Source: Propioniciclava coleopterorum (GTDB lineage: Bacteria; Actinomycetota; Actinomycetes; Propionibacteriales; Propionibacteriaceae). From it: a DNA stretch of 64,000 nt. Every line of letters begins with the position of its first letter. The first letter of the stretch is position 1. Shown piece after piece: positions 46,942 to 54,804 of this stretch. The notes under the pieces were generated by a model. That model was given only the letters and a program-made list of their open reading frames with translations, was not told the DNA's origin and made no database searches. Location: assembly GCF_011393335.1 (NCBI RefSeq), contig NZ_CP049865.1, forward strand, positions 3,118,722 to 3,182,721, given 5' to 3'. A program made the translations under genes and the position numbers.

Positions 46942-48200
46942 GAGCCGGACTGCTCCTCGCGGTGGTCCTCGGCCTCGTCCGACCCCTCGGGGAGCGCGGC
47001 CTGCGGGTCGGCGTCCGGGGTGTCGGGCAGGACGACCTCGTCGGTCTCCGCCTCGGCGTCCACCTCCAGGGACGCATCCGCGTCCGTCCCGGCATCGACA
47101 CCCTCGCCGAGGACGACGGGCTCGAGGGTGGGCTCGGGGGCCAGGTCCGCGAGCAGGGTCGGGATGGCGCCCGTGGCCTCGTCCTCGGGGAACTCCTCGG
47201 CGGTCTCGGTCGCGAGGCTCGACAGCTGCGCGAGCTGGGTGAGCAGCGCCTGCTTGCGCTGGCGCAGGTGGCGGTGCTCCCGCTTGAGGCGCTCGTTGCG
47301 GGCCACCAGCTCGGTGTCGGCGGTGGCCAGGCGCGACTCGGCGTCCGTCTTGGCCTGGGACAGGATCCCGGCGGCCTCCGTGATGGCGGCGGCCTTGATG
47401 TCCTCGGCCTCGGCGTAGGCCGCCTGCTGGCGGCCGCGCAGGTCCTCCGACGCCTGGCGCAGCGCGTCCTGCAGTTCCTCGGAGCGCCGGGTGGCGTCGC
47501 CCGAGGTCGTCCGCAGCCGCTCGGTCAGCTCGTTGTGCTCGGTCTGCAGCGCGGTCAGCGCCTCCTCCCGCTCCTGGGCGGATGCGGCGCGGACGGTGGC
47601 GGCCTCGTGCTGGGCCTGCGCCAGGAGCCGCTCGACCTCGCGGCGGGCGTCGGCCAGCAGCGCCTCGGCCTGGTGGGAGGCGTCGGCCAGCACCGCCTCG
47701 CGGTGCCGGTCGGCGGCGTCGCGCAGCCCGCCGGCCTCGACGCGGGCCGCCTCGAGCTCCTGGGTGGTCTGCCGCTCGAGATCGGAACGCAGGACGCGCA
47801 GCGACGCGATGCCCTCCTGGCGGGCGTCCTCGGCGGTGGCGGCGGCGTCGTTGCGGGTGCGCTCGGCCTCGTTGCGGGCCTCCTCCAGCATCGCCGACGC
47901 GCGCGACTGGGCGCGCTCGATGAGGTCGGACGCCTGCGCCTCGGCCACCTTGAGCAGGTTGGCGGTGTGCGCGCCCAGCTTGCTGAAGTCGGTGTCGTCG
48001 ACCCGCAGGTTCGCGGCGGTCAGTTCGCGCTGCACCTCGCGGAGCTGGTGCTTGGCGACGGTGACCTGGCGTTCGAGGTCGCGGATGTAGTCGTCGACCG
48101 CCTTCTTGTCGTAGCCGAGCATCGCGTTGGGGAAGCCCCGCACCGCGCTCGCGTTGTCGTCGAACAAATCAAGGCCGTGCGGCTCTTGCTGCTGGCTCAC
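46938..48200 (-). CDS. DivIVA-like long coiled-coil protein
   Basis: 420 residues. After a short DivIVA-type N-terminus (GYDKKAVDDYIRDLERQV) there is about 300 residues of near-continuous Ala/Glu/Arg coiled coil (about 30-330), then an acidic Asp/Glu/Ala/Pro tail. This build recalls FilP/Scy cytoskeletal proteins that organise polar growth in actinobacteria. It may guide cell shape or septum placement. Its stop overlaps the AI-2E gene start, so the two are co-translated. Confidence 0.75.
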   Translation of the reverse strand: MSQQQEPHGLDLFDDNASAVRGFPNAMLGYDKKAVDDYIRDLERQVTVAKHQLREVQRELTAANLRVDDTDFSKLGAHTANLLKVAEAQASDLIERAQSRASAMLEEARNEAERTRNDAAATAEDARQEGIASLRVLRSDLERQTTQELEAARVEAGGLRDAADRHREAVLADASHQAEALLADARREVERLLAQAQHEAATVRAASAQEREEALTALQTEHNELTERLRTTSGDATRRSEELQDALRQASEDLRGRQQAAYAEAEDIKAAAITEAAGILSQAKTDAESRLATADTELVARNERLKREHRHLRQRKQALLTQLAQLSSLATETAEEFPEDEATGAIPTLLADLAPEPTLEPVVLGEGVDAGTDADASLEVDAEAETDEVVLPDTPDADPQAALPEGSDEAEDHREEQSGS

Positions 48201-48272
48201 CGGTCCATCCTTTCGGCCGAGGCTCGGGTCACGTTCGATGCTACTGCCGGGCGCGCGGCCCGGGCATGCGAC

Positions 48273-48307
48273 AGGCCCGTCCCGAGGCGGTAATTCGGGG
48301 CGGGCCT
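48273..48307 (-). terminator. Terminator after the epimerase gene
   Basis: AGGCCCG and CGGGCCT arms, continued by CCCGA/TCGGG past one T-G wobble (about 13 bp), loop of about 9 bases, 14 bases after the epimerase stop on the minus strand. Confidence 0.65.
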
Positions 48308-48320
48308 GCTGCCGGGTGGA

Positions 48321-48767
48321 TCAGTGGGCCGCGTTCGGGTTCGGCTCGACGAGCTCGAGCAGGACGCCGCCGGTGTCCTTGGGGTGGCAGAAGTTGATGC
48401 GGCTGTCGTTGGTGCCGCGCTTGGGCTCGGGGAACAGGAGGCGCACGCCGCGCTCCTTCAGGGTGGCGCTCACGGCGTCCAGGTCGGCGACGCGGTAGGC
48501 GAGCTGCTGCATGCCGGGGCCGTTGCGGTCGATGAACTTCGCGATCGTGGAGCTCTCGTTCAGCGGGGCCAGCAACTGGATCTGGGCGTTCTCGGCGAGC
48601 TGGTCGCCGGTGCCGATCATGGCCTCCTCGACGCCCTGCTCCTCGTTGGTCTCGCGGTGGAGCACGCGCCAGCCGAGCACGTTGGTGTGGAACTCGATGG
48701 CCTCGTCCAGGTTCGGGACGGCGAGACCGACGTGGTCGATGCAGACGAAGAGATCGGTGTTGTCCAT
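48321..48767 (-). CDS. mce: Methylmalonyl-CoA epimerase
   Basis: 148 residues, two-copy VOC fold. Interconverts (R)- and (S)-methylmalonyl-CoA in the propionate/succinate route. CIDHVGLAVPN, HRETNEEQGVEEAM and the late VLLELVEPNP are as in the Propionibacterium shermanii enzyme, of the same length, with the metal-binding His and Glu kept. CACGCT 6 bases before ATG 48767 is a weak -10 box for a leaderless start. Confidence 0.92.
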   Translation of the reverse strand: MDNTDLFVCIDHVGLAVPNLDEAIEFHTNVLGWRVLHRETNEEQGVEEAMIGTGDQLAENAQIQLLAPLNESSTIAKFIDRNGPGMQQLAYRVADLDAVSATLKERGVRLLFPEPKRGTNDSRINFCHPKDTGGVLLELVEPNPNAAH

Positions 48768-48768
48768 G

Positions 48769-48920
48769 CCTCAAGCGTGGCACAGCGGCACCGCGCGCGT
48801 GGGGCGTCCGGTCGATTGGTCCGACCAGCCGCGCGGCGGGCCGGCACGCGGCGCACCCCGTTGGGGTGACGCGCGGCGCGCCCACCTGCGCGCGAGCCCC
48901 CTGTGCTGCCACACTTGAGG
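48769..48920. promoter_or_regulatory. Matching 14-bp elements at the divergent epimerase/48966 region
   Basis: TGCCACACTTGAGG (48907-48920, plus) and TGCCACGCTTGAGG (48782-48769, minus) differ at one base and point toward their own genes. They overlap the likely -10 boxes (CACACT and CACGCT), so they may be core promoter plus a shared regulator site. Confidence 0.4.
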
Positions 48921-48965
48921 GGTTCCAGACCGCTGCAGCAGCCAGAACTTCCCCCTGGAGGACCC

Positions 48966-49121
48966 ATGGGCAAATGGATCAAAACGATCGTGCTCGCTCT
49001 CATCGTGATGTTCGCGATCTTCTACCTCTACACGCGCCCCGAGGCGGCCGCGGACTTCATCAAGTTCATCTTCGGCATCTTCGACTCGATCGGGCGGTTC
49101 TTCGACTCGCTGGTGCGCTGA
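48966..49121 (+). CDS. Small single-helix membrane protein, unknown
   Basis: 51 residues with GGAGG 5 bases before ATG 48966. One N-terminal helix (TIVLALIVMFAIFYLYT), then an amphipathic, Phe-rich stretch (FIKFIFGIFDSIGRFFDSLV). Coupled to the next gene, which starts 1 base after its stop. No family recognised. Confidence 0.75.
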   Translation: MGKWIKTIVLALIVMFAIFYLYTRPEAAADFIKFIFGIFDSIGRFFDSLVR

Positions 49122-49122
49122 C

Positions 49123-49662
49123 GTGGTCTCGCTGTCACGCTTCCTCCGCCCCGAGGCGTCACGGCGACTACTGGTCGACGAGGGTGAGTTCATCGTCGAC
49201 GAGGTGAGCAAACACTGGGTCTGCTACGTCGTCCCCACGCTGATCGTGCTGGCCGGGACGGCGAGTCTGTTCGCCATGCCCGCGCTCGGGCCCGGCTGGT
49301 GGGTGGGGCTGCTCGCGGGGCTGGCGCTGGCGTGCGTGGGTTTCTACCGGATCCACGCGCAGTTCATGGACCGGTTCCTCATCACCAACATGCGCGTGTT
49401 CCGCGTCCACGGCATCGTCGACCAGCACATGGCGACCATGCCGATCGCGCGCATCCTCGACATCTCGGTGCGGCAGACCTTCCTGGGCCAGTTGCTCGGC
49501 TACGGCCACTTCGTGTTCGAGTCGGCGGCGCAGGACCAGGGGCTGAAGCAGATCAACTTCGTGCCGCGGATCGAGGAGCGCGACCTCACGATCCAGCGCG
49601 TCATCCAGCGCGCCGGCCTGCGCGCCCGCATGGAGGCCCCGGCCGACTGGGACGGCGTCTAG
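49123..49662 (+). CDS. PH-domain membrane protein (bPH2/DUF304)
   Basis: 179 residues. Two helices (about 33-52 and 57-76) precede a bacterial PH-like domain: FLITNMRVFRVHGIVDQHMATMPIARILDISVRQ, with pattern LITNxRV...GI as in bPH_2 proteins. Role unknown, perhaps in envelope stress. GTG start; its stop overlaps the convergent gluQ by 4 bases. Confidence 0.8.
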   Translation: MVSLSRFLRPEASRRLLVDEGEFIVDEVSKHWVCYVVPTLIVLAGTASLFAMPALGPGWWVGLLAGLALACVGFYRIHAQFMDRFLITNMRVFRVHGIVDQHMATMPIARILDISVRQTFLGQLLGYGHFVFESAAQDQGLKQINFVPRIEERDLTIQRVIQRAGLRARMEAPADWDGV

Positions 49663-50552
49663 CCCGCGGGCTCCTCCCAGATCCACAGGCCCGGGCGCCG
49701 CTCCGGGTCGAACCGGGACGCCAGGTCCTCGGCGGTCACCGGCTCCCCGGGCTCGTTCAGGCCCAGCGAGGCCCCCAGCTCCGACAGGACCCGGCCGGCG
49801 TCCCAACCCTGGGCCGCCAGGTCGGCCAGCGTCACCGCGCCGTCCCGCTTGGCCAGCCGCTGGCCGCAGTCGTTCACGACCAGGCCCACGTGGGCGTACT
49901 CGGGTTCGGCGGCCCCCAGGCGCCGCGCCAGCCACGCCTGTCGCGGCGAACTGGACAGCAGGTCCTCGCCCCGGACCACCTGCGTGACGCCCTGGGCCAG
50001 GTCGTCGACGACGACGGCCAGGTTGTAGGCGTAGGCGCCGTCGTTGCGGCGGACCACGAAGTCGTCGATCTCGCCGGTCACCTCGCCGGCCCAGCGGTCG
50101 CGGACGGTGACGGTCGCCGCACCCGCGTCGACGCGGAGCGCGGGCGGACGCTCGGCGCGGCGGGCGGCCCGCTCGGCGGCGCCGAGGTGGCGGCACGTGC
50201 CCGGGTAGGGCCGGTAGCCGTCGGCGTGCGGGGCGGAGGCCGCCTCGGCGATCTCCCGGCGGGTGCAGTAGCACTCGTACACCGGCAGGCGCTCCAGGGC
50301 GCCGGCGTAGCGGTCGAGCCGCTCGGACTGGCGCACCACCGGTGCGTCCGAGCCGATGCCGAGCGCGGCGAGGTCGGCCAACTGTCGCTCGGCGGTGCCG
50401 TCGGCGGCGCGGACCCGATCCACGTCGAGGTCCTCGACCCGGATCAGGAAGTCCAGGCCGGTCGACCGGGCCATCAGCAGCGCGGCCAGCGCGGTGCGCA
50501 GGTTGCCCACGTGCAGGTCGGAGGTCGGGCTGGGCGCGAACCGTCCCGCCAT
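49659..50552 (-). CDS. gluQ: Glutamyl-Q tRNA(Asp) synthetase
   Basis: 297 residues, short glutamyl-tRNA synthetase paralogue without the anticodon-binding domain; charges glutamate onto queuosine of tRNA-Asp. SDLHVGNLR (HIGH-like), zinc cysteines ECYCTRRE and PGTC, and RLAKRDGAV (KMSKS-like) are present. ATG 50552 begins MAGRFAPSPTSDLH. Starts of gluQ and pafB are divergent. Confidence 0.93.
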   Translation of the reverse strand: MAGRFAPSPTSDLHVGNLRTALAALLMARSTGLDFLIRVEDLDVDRVRAADGTAERQLADLAALGIGSDAPVVRQSERLDRYAGALERLPVYECYCTRREIAEAASAPHADGYRPYPGTCRHLGAAERAARRAERPPALRVDAGAATVTVRDRWAGEVTGEIDDFVVRRNDGAYAYNLAVVVDDLAQGVTQVVRGEDLLSSSPRQAWLARRLGAAEPEYAHVGLVVNDCGQRLAKRDGAVTLADLAAQGWDAGRVLSELGASLGLNEPGEPVTAEDLASRFDPERRPGLWIWEEPAG

Positions 50553-50658
50553 GGCGTCCTCCTCCCGCCGCCCGGCGGGCGACCCGCCGCGAATCTAGCC
50601 GACGCGCCCGAGGGCCACCCGGGGCGCGCCGTTGGGCGCCGCGGGGCGCGCCCGCCGG

Positions 50659-50671
50659 TAGCCTGACGGGG
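50659..50671 (+). promoter_or_regulatory. Leaderless -10 box for pafB
   Basis: TAGCCT at 50659-50664, then 6 bases, then the pafB GTG at 50671, with no ribosome-binding site. Confidence 0.5.
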
Positions 50672-51597
50672 TGTCCGCGCGCAAGTCCGAGAGGATCATG
50701 AACCTCACCATCTGCCTGCTGCTGGCGCGCCGTTTCGTCGAGCGCGAGCAGATCAGGGAACTCGTCGAGGGCTACCACGGGCTGTCGGACACCGCGTTCG
50801 AGCGGACGTTCGAGCGCGACAAGGAGGAACTGCGCACCCTCGGCGTCCCGGTGGAGACCGGCTCCAACTCGGTGCTGTTCCCCGACGACGTCGGCTACCG
50901 GATCCGGCGCCGGGACTTCGAACTGCCCGAGATCGACTTCGCGGCCGCCGAGTTGGCCGCGCTGGGCGTGGCCTCCACGGTGTGGGACGACGCCCGCCTG
51001 CAGGACGAGGCGGTCAAGGCGCTGGCCAAGCTGCGCGCCGCCGGACTGGACCCCGACGGCGCGCGGGTCGCCGGATTCGCCCCCTCGGTCGCCGCCCGCG
51101 AGCCGGGCTTCGAGGCGCTGTGGGACGCCACGCTGAGCGGGCGGCCCGTCGGGTTCGGCTACCGGGGCGTGGACCGGGTCGTGGAGCCCTGGCGGCTGCT
51201 GAGCCGGCACGGCGCCTGGTACCTCATCGGCTACGACCGCACCCGCGGCGCCGGTCGCTCGTTCAAGGTGTCCCGGCTGGAGGGCCCGCCCCGGCCGGCG
51301 CCCGGCACCGTCCGGCAGCCCGCCTCCGGCGAGGTGGAGCGGCACCTGGCCTCGCTGGCCGCGCGCCGCGACAAGGTCGCCACGCTGGCCGTCCGCGACG
51401 GCGCCGCGCACGAGCTGGTCCGGTTCGCCGAGCCGGCCGAGGCACCGGCGCCCGCCGGTTTCAGCGCCTGGCGCATCCGGACGTCCTCGGACGCCGGCGA
51501 GATCGCGTCCCACGGCTCCGACGTGATCGTGCTGGATCCGCCCGAACTGATCGACGCGGTCCGCGCCCACCTGGAGGCGGTGGCGGCGTGGGCATGA
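50671..51597 (+). CDS. pafB: WYL-domain regulator PafB
   Basis: 308 residues. N-terminal winged helix-turn-helix (ERIMNLTICLLLARRFVERE; FERDKEELRTLGVPVET) and a WYL domain (PWRLLSRHGAWYLIGYDR) followed by the WCX region. With PafC it forms a heterodimer that activates DNA-damage genes independently of LexA in mycobacteria. No pafA is next to it, unlike mycobacteria. Overlaps pafC by 4 bases (ATGA). Confidence 0.92.
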   Translation: MSARKSERIMNLTICLLLARRFVEREQIRELVEGYHGLSDTAFERTFERDKEELRTLGVPVETGSNSVLFPDDVGYRIRRRDFELPEIDFAAAELAALGVASTVWDDARLQDEAVKALAKLRAAGLDPDGARVAGFAPSVAAREPGFEALWDATLSGRPVGFGYRGVDRVVEPWRLLSRHGAWYLIGYDRTRGAGRSFKVSRLEGPPRPAPGTVRQPASGEVERHLASLAARRDKVATLAVRDGAAHELVRFAEPAEAPAPAGFSAWRIRTSSDAGEIASHGSDVIVLDPPELIDAVRAHLEAVAAWA

Positions 51598-52532
51598 CCT
51601 CCAGCAGCCAGGTGCCGCGGTTGCTCGCCCTGGTGCCCTACCTGCAGGCGCACCCGGACGCCGACCTGAAGGCCACCGCCGCCGTCTTCCACGTGACGCC
51701 GCGGCAACTCGTCGCCGACCTCAACGTGCTCTGGTACTGCGGGCTGCCCGGCGGCATGCCCGGCGACCTCATCGAGGTCGACATGGACGCCCTCGACGAG
51801 GGGCGGATCCGGCTGACCAACGCCGACTTCCTGGACCGGCCGCTGCGGCTGACGGTCGAGGAGGCGATGAGCCTCATCGTGGCCCTGGGCGCGCTGGAGG
51901 AGATGGCCGATGCGGGCCTGGCCCCGGCGGTGCGTTCCGCGCGCGCCAAGCTCGAGGCCGTGTTCGGCGCGGGGGACCGCGTCGGGGTGAGCGTGCAGGC
52001 CGGCGAGGAGGGCGTCCGCGGGGCGCTGGCGGACGCGCTGGGCCGGGGCGTCGCCGCCCGCCTGACCTACCACGGCGCCGCCCGCGGCGAGACGACGACG
52101 CCCACCGTCGAGCCCGCGGGTCTGGCCACGCGGGACGGCTACGGCTACCTGACCGCCTGGTCGCGCGAGCGCGGCGCCTGGCGCACCTACCGGCTCGACC
52201 GGATCTCCGCGGTCGAGCCGCTCGCCGACCCGGTCGGGGACCACGGCGAGCCGCCGCCGTTGGCGTCCGGCTGGCTGGACGCGCGGCCCGACGCCGCCGA
52301 GGTGACCCTCGACGTGCGCCCCGAGGGGCGCTGGATCGTGGAGTACCACCCGACGCTCGAGGTCACCGACCTGCCGGGCGGGCTCACCCGCGTCCGGCTG
52401 CTGGTGGCCGACCCGGCCTGGTTCCGCCGCCTGCTGCTGCGGCTCGGCCCCGCGGTCGCCGCCGTCGAGCCGACGCACGCCGCGGCGTCCGCGATCGAGG
52501 CGGCGCGGGAAGCGCTGTCCAGGGACGGCTGA
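51594..52532 (+). CDS. pafC: WYL-domain regulator PafC
   Basis: 312 residues from ATG 51594 (GTG 51588 is an alternative). HTH (LKATAAVFHVTPRQLVADLN), a WYL core (LATRDGYGYLTAWSRERGAWRTYRL) and the C-terminal WCX domain. The partner of PafB in the DNA-damage response. The WYL tryptophan-leucine pattern is less regular than in PafB, as usual for PafC. Confidence 0.92.
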   Translation: MTSSSQVPRLLALVPYLQAHPDADLKATAAVFHVTPRQLVADLNVLWYCGLPGGMPGDLIEVDMDALDEGRIRLTNADFLDRPLRLTVEEAMSLIVALGALEEMADAGLAPAVRSARAKLEAVFGAGDRVGVSVQAGEEGVRGALADALGRGVAARLTYHGAARGETTTPTVEPAGLATRDGYGYLTAWSRERGAWRTYRLDRISAVEPLADPVGDHGEPPPLASGWLDARPDAAEVTLDVRPEGRWIVEYHPTLEVTDLPGGLTRVRLLVADPAWFRRLLLRLGPAVAAVEPTHAAASAIEAAREALSRDG

Positions 52533-52550
52533 CCCGCGTCTGAGGTGGGG

Positions 52551-52556
52551 TAGGGT
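52551..52556 (+). promoter_or_regulatory. Leaderless -10 box for the 52563 gene
   Basis: TAGGGT ends 6 bases before GTG 52563, downstream of the pafC stop. Confidence 0.45.
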
Positions 52557-52562
52557 GCACCG

Positions 52563-52769
52563 GTGACCTGGGTCTGGATCGTCGCGGCCACCGCCGCCGT
52601 GGGGACGTGCGGAGCGCTGCTGCTCGCGCGGGACCTGCGCGCCAAGGTGGCGGCGCTCGGGGCCGAGGTCACCACCCTCACGGACACGGCCGGGGCGATC
52701 CGTGCCGAGTTCGAGCGGGTCGGGCCCGCACCCGCGTCCGGCGTGGGCGATCCCGACCGCACCGCCTAG
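52563..52769 (+). CDS. Small membrane protein, unknown
   Basis: 68 residues: an N-terminal helix (VWIVAATAAVGTCGALLLA), then a helical charged stretch (RAKVAALGAEVTTLTDTAGA) and a disordered end. No family recognised. Sits between pafC and tatA; function unknown. Confidence 0.65.
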   Translation: MTWVWIVAATAAVGTCGALLLARDLRAKVAALGAEVTTLTDTAGAIRAEFERVGPAPASGVGDPDRTA

Positions 52770-52800
52770 ACTGAGTTCCGTCACCTACCGAGGAGTAACA

Positions 52801-53079
52801 ATGCCGTTCAACATGCAGGGCTGGGAATGGGTCATCCTGATCGTCCTCGCGCTCCTGATCTTCGGCGGTACCCGCCTGGCCGGCGCCGGCAAGAACGCCG
52901 GACGTGCGCTGCGCGAGTTCAAGGACGAGACGCGTCAGATCAAGGCCGACGACGAGAAGGCCAAGCGCGAGAAGGCCGAGCGCGACGCCCTCTCCCAGGG
53001 CACGCCGAACGCCCCGGTGGTCGACGAGGTCGTCGAGGCCGAGGTCGTCGAGCAGCCCGAGAAGCGCGACCAGGCCTGA
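52801..53079 (+). CDS. tatA: Sec-independent translocase subunit TatA
   Basis: 92 residues: GWEWVILIVLALLIFGG helix, FGG(T)RLAGAGKNAGRAL hinge and amphipathic helix, then an acidic tail, typical of TatA. Polymerises to pass folded proteins with the TatC receptor. GAGG before ATG 52801; tatC starts 7 bases after its stop. Confidence 0.94.
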   Translation: MPFNMQGWEWVILIVLALLIFGGTRLAGAGKNAGRALREFKDETRQIKADDEKAKREKAERDALSQGTPNAPVVDEVVEAEVVEQPEKRDQA

Positions 53080-53086
53080 TCGCGCC

Positions 53087-53905
53087 ATGGCCCGCCTGTC
53101 GCTGGGCTGGCTGAAACCCCCGAAGGCAGCGCCCGACGGGGTGATGTCGCTGGCCGATCACCTCCGGGAGCTGCGCTACCGGTTGATCATCGCGGCGATC
53201 GCGATCACGATCGCCGCGATCCTCGTCGCCGTCTTCTACGACCCGTTCTACAGGTTCCTGCTCGAGCCGTACCTCCAGGGCAAGGCCCTGATCCTGGAGA
53301 AGAACAACGAGCAGCAGGTGGACGCCGTCCTGAGCGGCATCACCTCCCCGCTCGTGCTCGCCCTGATGGTGTGCGCGGTCGGCGGGCTCGTGGTCAGCAG
53401 CCCGGTGTGGATCTACCAGATCTGGGCCTACCTGGCACCGGCGCTGCTCGCCAAGGAGAAGCGCTACGCGCTCGCGTTCCTGGGCGCGGCGGTGCCGCTG
53501 TTCCTGGCCGGGGTCGCCGTGGGGTACCTGATCATGCCGCAGGCCATCGCCGTGATGCTGGGGTTCACCCCCGTCGCGGTCGGCAACCTGATCTACGTCG
53601 ACGACTTCCTCAAGCTGATGTTCCAGCTCATGATCGTGTTCGGGCTGGGCTTCATCATGCCGGTCATCGTCGTGACGCTGAACCTCGTCGGAGTGGTCTC
53701 CGCGAAGGCCCTGGCCTCCGCGCGACCCTACGTGCTGTTCGGCTGCGCCATCTTCGGTGCCGCGGCCACCCCCGGCGGCGACCCGTTCTCGATGCTCGCG
53801 TTGGCGATCCCGATGATGCTGCTCTTCTTCATCGCCGAGCTGATCTGCAAGGCCAACGACAAGCGCCGCGCCAAGCGGCTCGGGACGGACCTGGTCGCCG
53901 CATGA
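53087..53905 (+). CDS. tatC: Sec-independent translocase subunit TatC
   Basis: 272 residues, six membrane helices. SLADHLRELRYRLI at the N-terminus and the IYQIWAYLAPALLAKEKR loop are conserved. Receptor for twin-arginine signal peptides. No tatB is adjacent, normal for actinobacterial loci with tatAC. Its stop overlaps the lipid kinase ATG by 4 bases. Confidence 0.95.
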   Translation: MARLSLGWLKPPKAAPDGVMSLADHLRELRYRLIIAAIAITIAAILVAVFYDPFYRFLLEPYLQGKALILEKNNEQQVDAVLSGITSPLVLALMVCAVGGLVVSSPVWIYQIWAYLAPALLAKEKRYALAFLGAAVPLFLAGVAVGYLIMPQAIAVMLGFTPVAVGNLIYVDDFLKLMFQLMIVFGLGFIMPVIVVTLNLVGVVSAKALASARPYVLFGCAIFGAAATPGGDPFSMLALAIPMMLLFFIAELICKANDKRRAKRLGTDLVAA

Positions 53906-54804
53906 GGCGCGTGGCCCTCGTGGTCAACCCCGAAGCGGGGCACGGCAGCGGCCGGCTGCTCACGCCCAGGATCGAGTCGAGCCTGCGGGACGCGGGCGTC
54001 GAGCCCGCCACGACCCTCGCCGAGTCCGCCGAGCACGCGGCCGCCGCCTGCGTCGAGGCGATCGCGTCCGGCGCGGACGGCCTGGCCGTGGTGGGCGGGG
54101 ACGGCATGGCGCACATCGGTCTGAACGCCGCCGCCGGCACGGGGGTCGCCCTCGGCGTCGTGCCCGCCGGCACCGGCAACGACTTCGCCCGCGGCCTCGG
54201 CATCCGGAACTGGCGCGACGGGCTGGCGGCCATCGCCCGCGGGCGCACCGGGACGGTCGACCTCACCGAGGTGACCGGGGAGTTGTACGAGGGGCAACGC
54301 CGCTACGTCGGCTGCGTGGTCTCCACCGGCTTCGACGAGCGGGTGAACTTCCGCGCCAACAACGCCGGCCTGGACCTGGGGACCCTATCGTATCTGGGCG
54401 CCCTGCTGGCCGAACTGCGCTCGTTCCGGCCGCTGCGCTACCGGCTGGTCGTCGACGGCGTCGAGCGCGAACTGGACGCCATGCTGATCGCGGTCGCCAA
54501 CGTGGGCATCTTCGGGGGCGGCATCAGGATCGCTCCGGGCTACGACCTCACCGACGGGCTGCTGGACGTCACCATCGTGCACCCGGTGTCCCGGCTGCGC
54601 CTACTGACGCTGTTCCCGCGGCTGCGCGGCAAGAACTTCGTCCAGCACCCCTGCCTGGAGTACCTGACGGCGTCCGAGGTGATCGTCGACGGCCCCGGCC
54701 TGCACGGCATGGCCGACGGCGAGCCCCTGGGACGGCCGCCGCTCACCTGCACCGCGGCGCCCGGAGCGCTGACCATCTTCACCCCCGGAGGACGCGGTGA
54801 CTGA
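53902..54804 (+). CDS. Diacylglycerol kinase-family lipid kinase
   Basis: 300 residues. DAGK catalytic motif VVGGDGMAHIGLNA, VVPAGTGNDFARGLG, and the GFDERVNFRANNAG and GGGIRIAP regions match the DgkB/YegS group. Probably phosphorylates diacylglycerol or a related lipid. ATG overlaps tatC and its stop overlaps the helY GTG by 8 bases; it is an addition to the usual tatC-helY order. Confidence 0.88.
   Translation: MRRVALVVNPEAGHGSGRLLTPRIESSLRDAGVEPATTLAESAEHAAAACVEAIASGADGLAVVGGDGMAHIGLNAAAGTGVALGVVPAGTGNDFARGLGIRNWRDGLAAIARGRTGTVDLTEVTGELYEGQRRYVGCVVSTGFDERVNFRANNAGLDLGTLSYLGALLAELRSFRPLRYRLVVDGVERELDAMLIAVANVGIFGGGIRIAPGYDLTDGLLDVTIVHPVSRLRLLTLFPRLRGKNFVQHPCLEYLTASEVIVDGPGLHGMADGEPLGRPPLTCTAAPGALTIFTPGGRGD

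Noticed and set aside
48903-48965. Longer start for the small membrane protein at 48966
   Set aside because: The upstream 21 codons are Pro/Arg-rich, and GGAGG lies correctly in front of ATG 48966.
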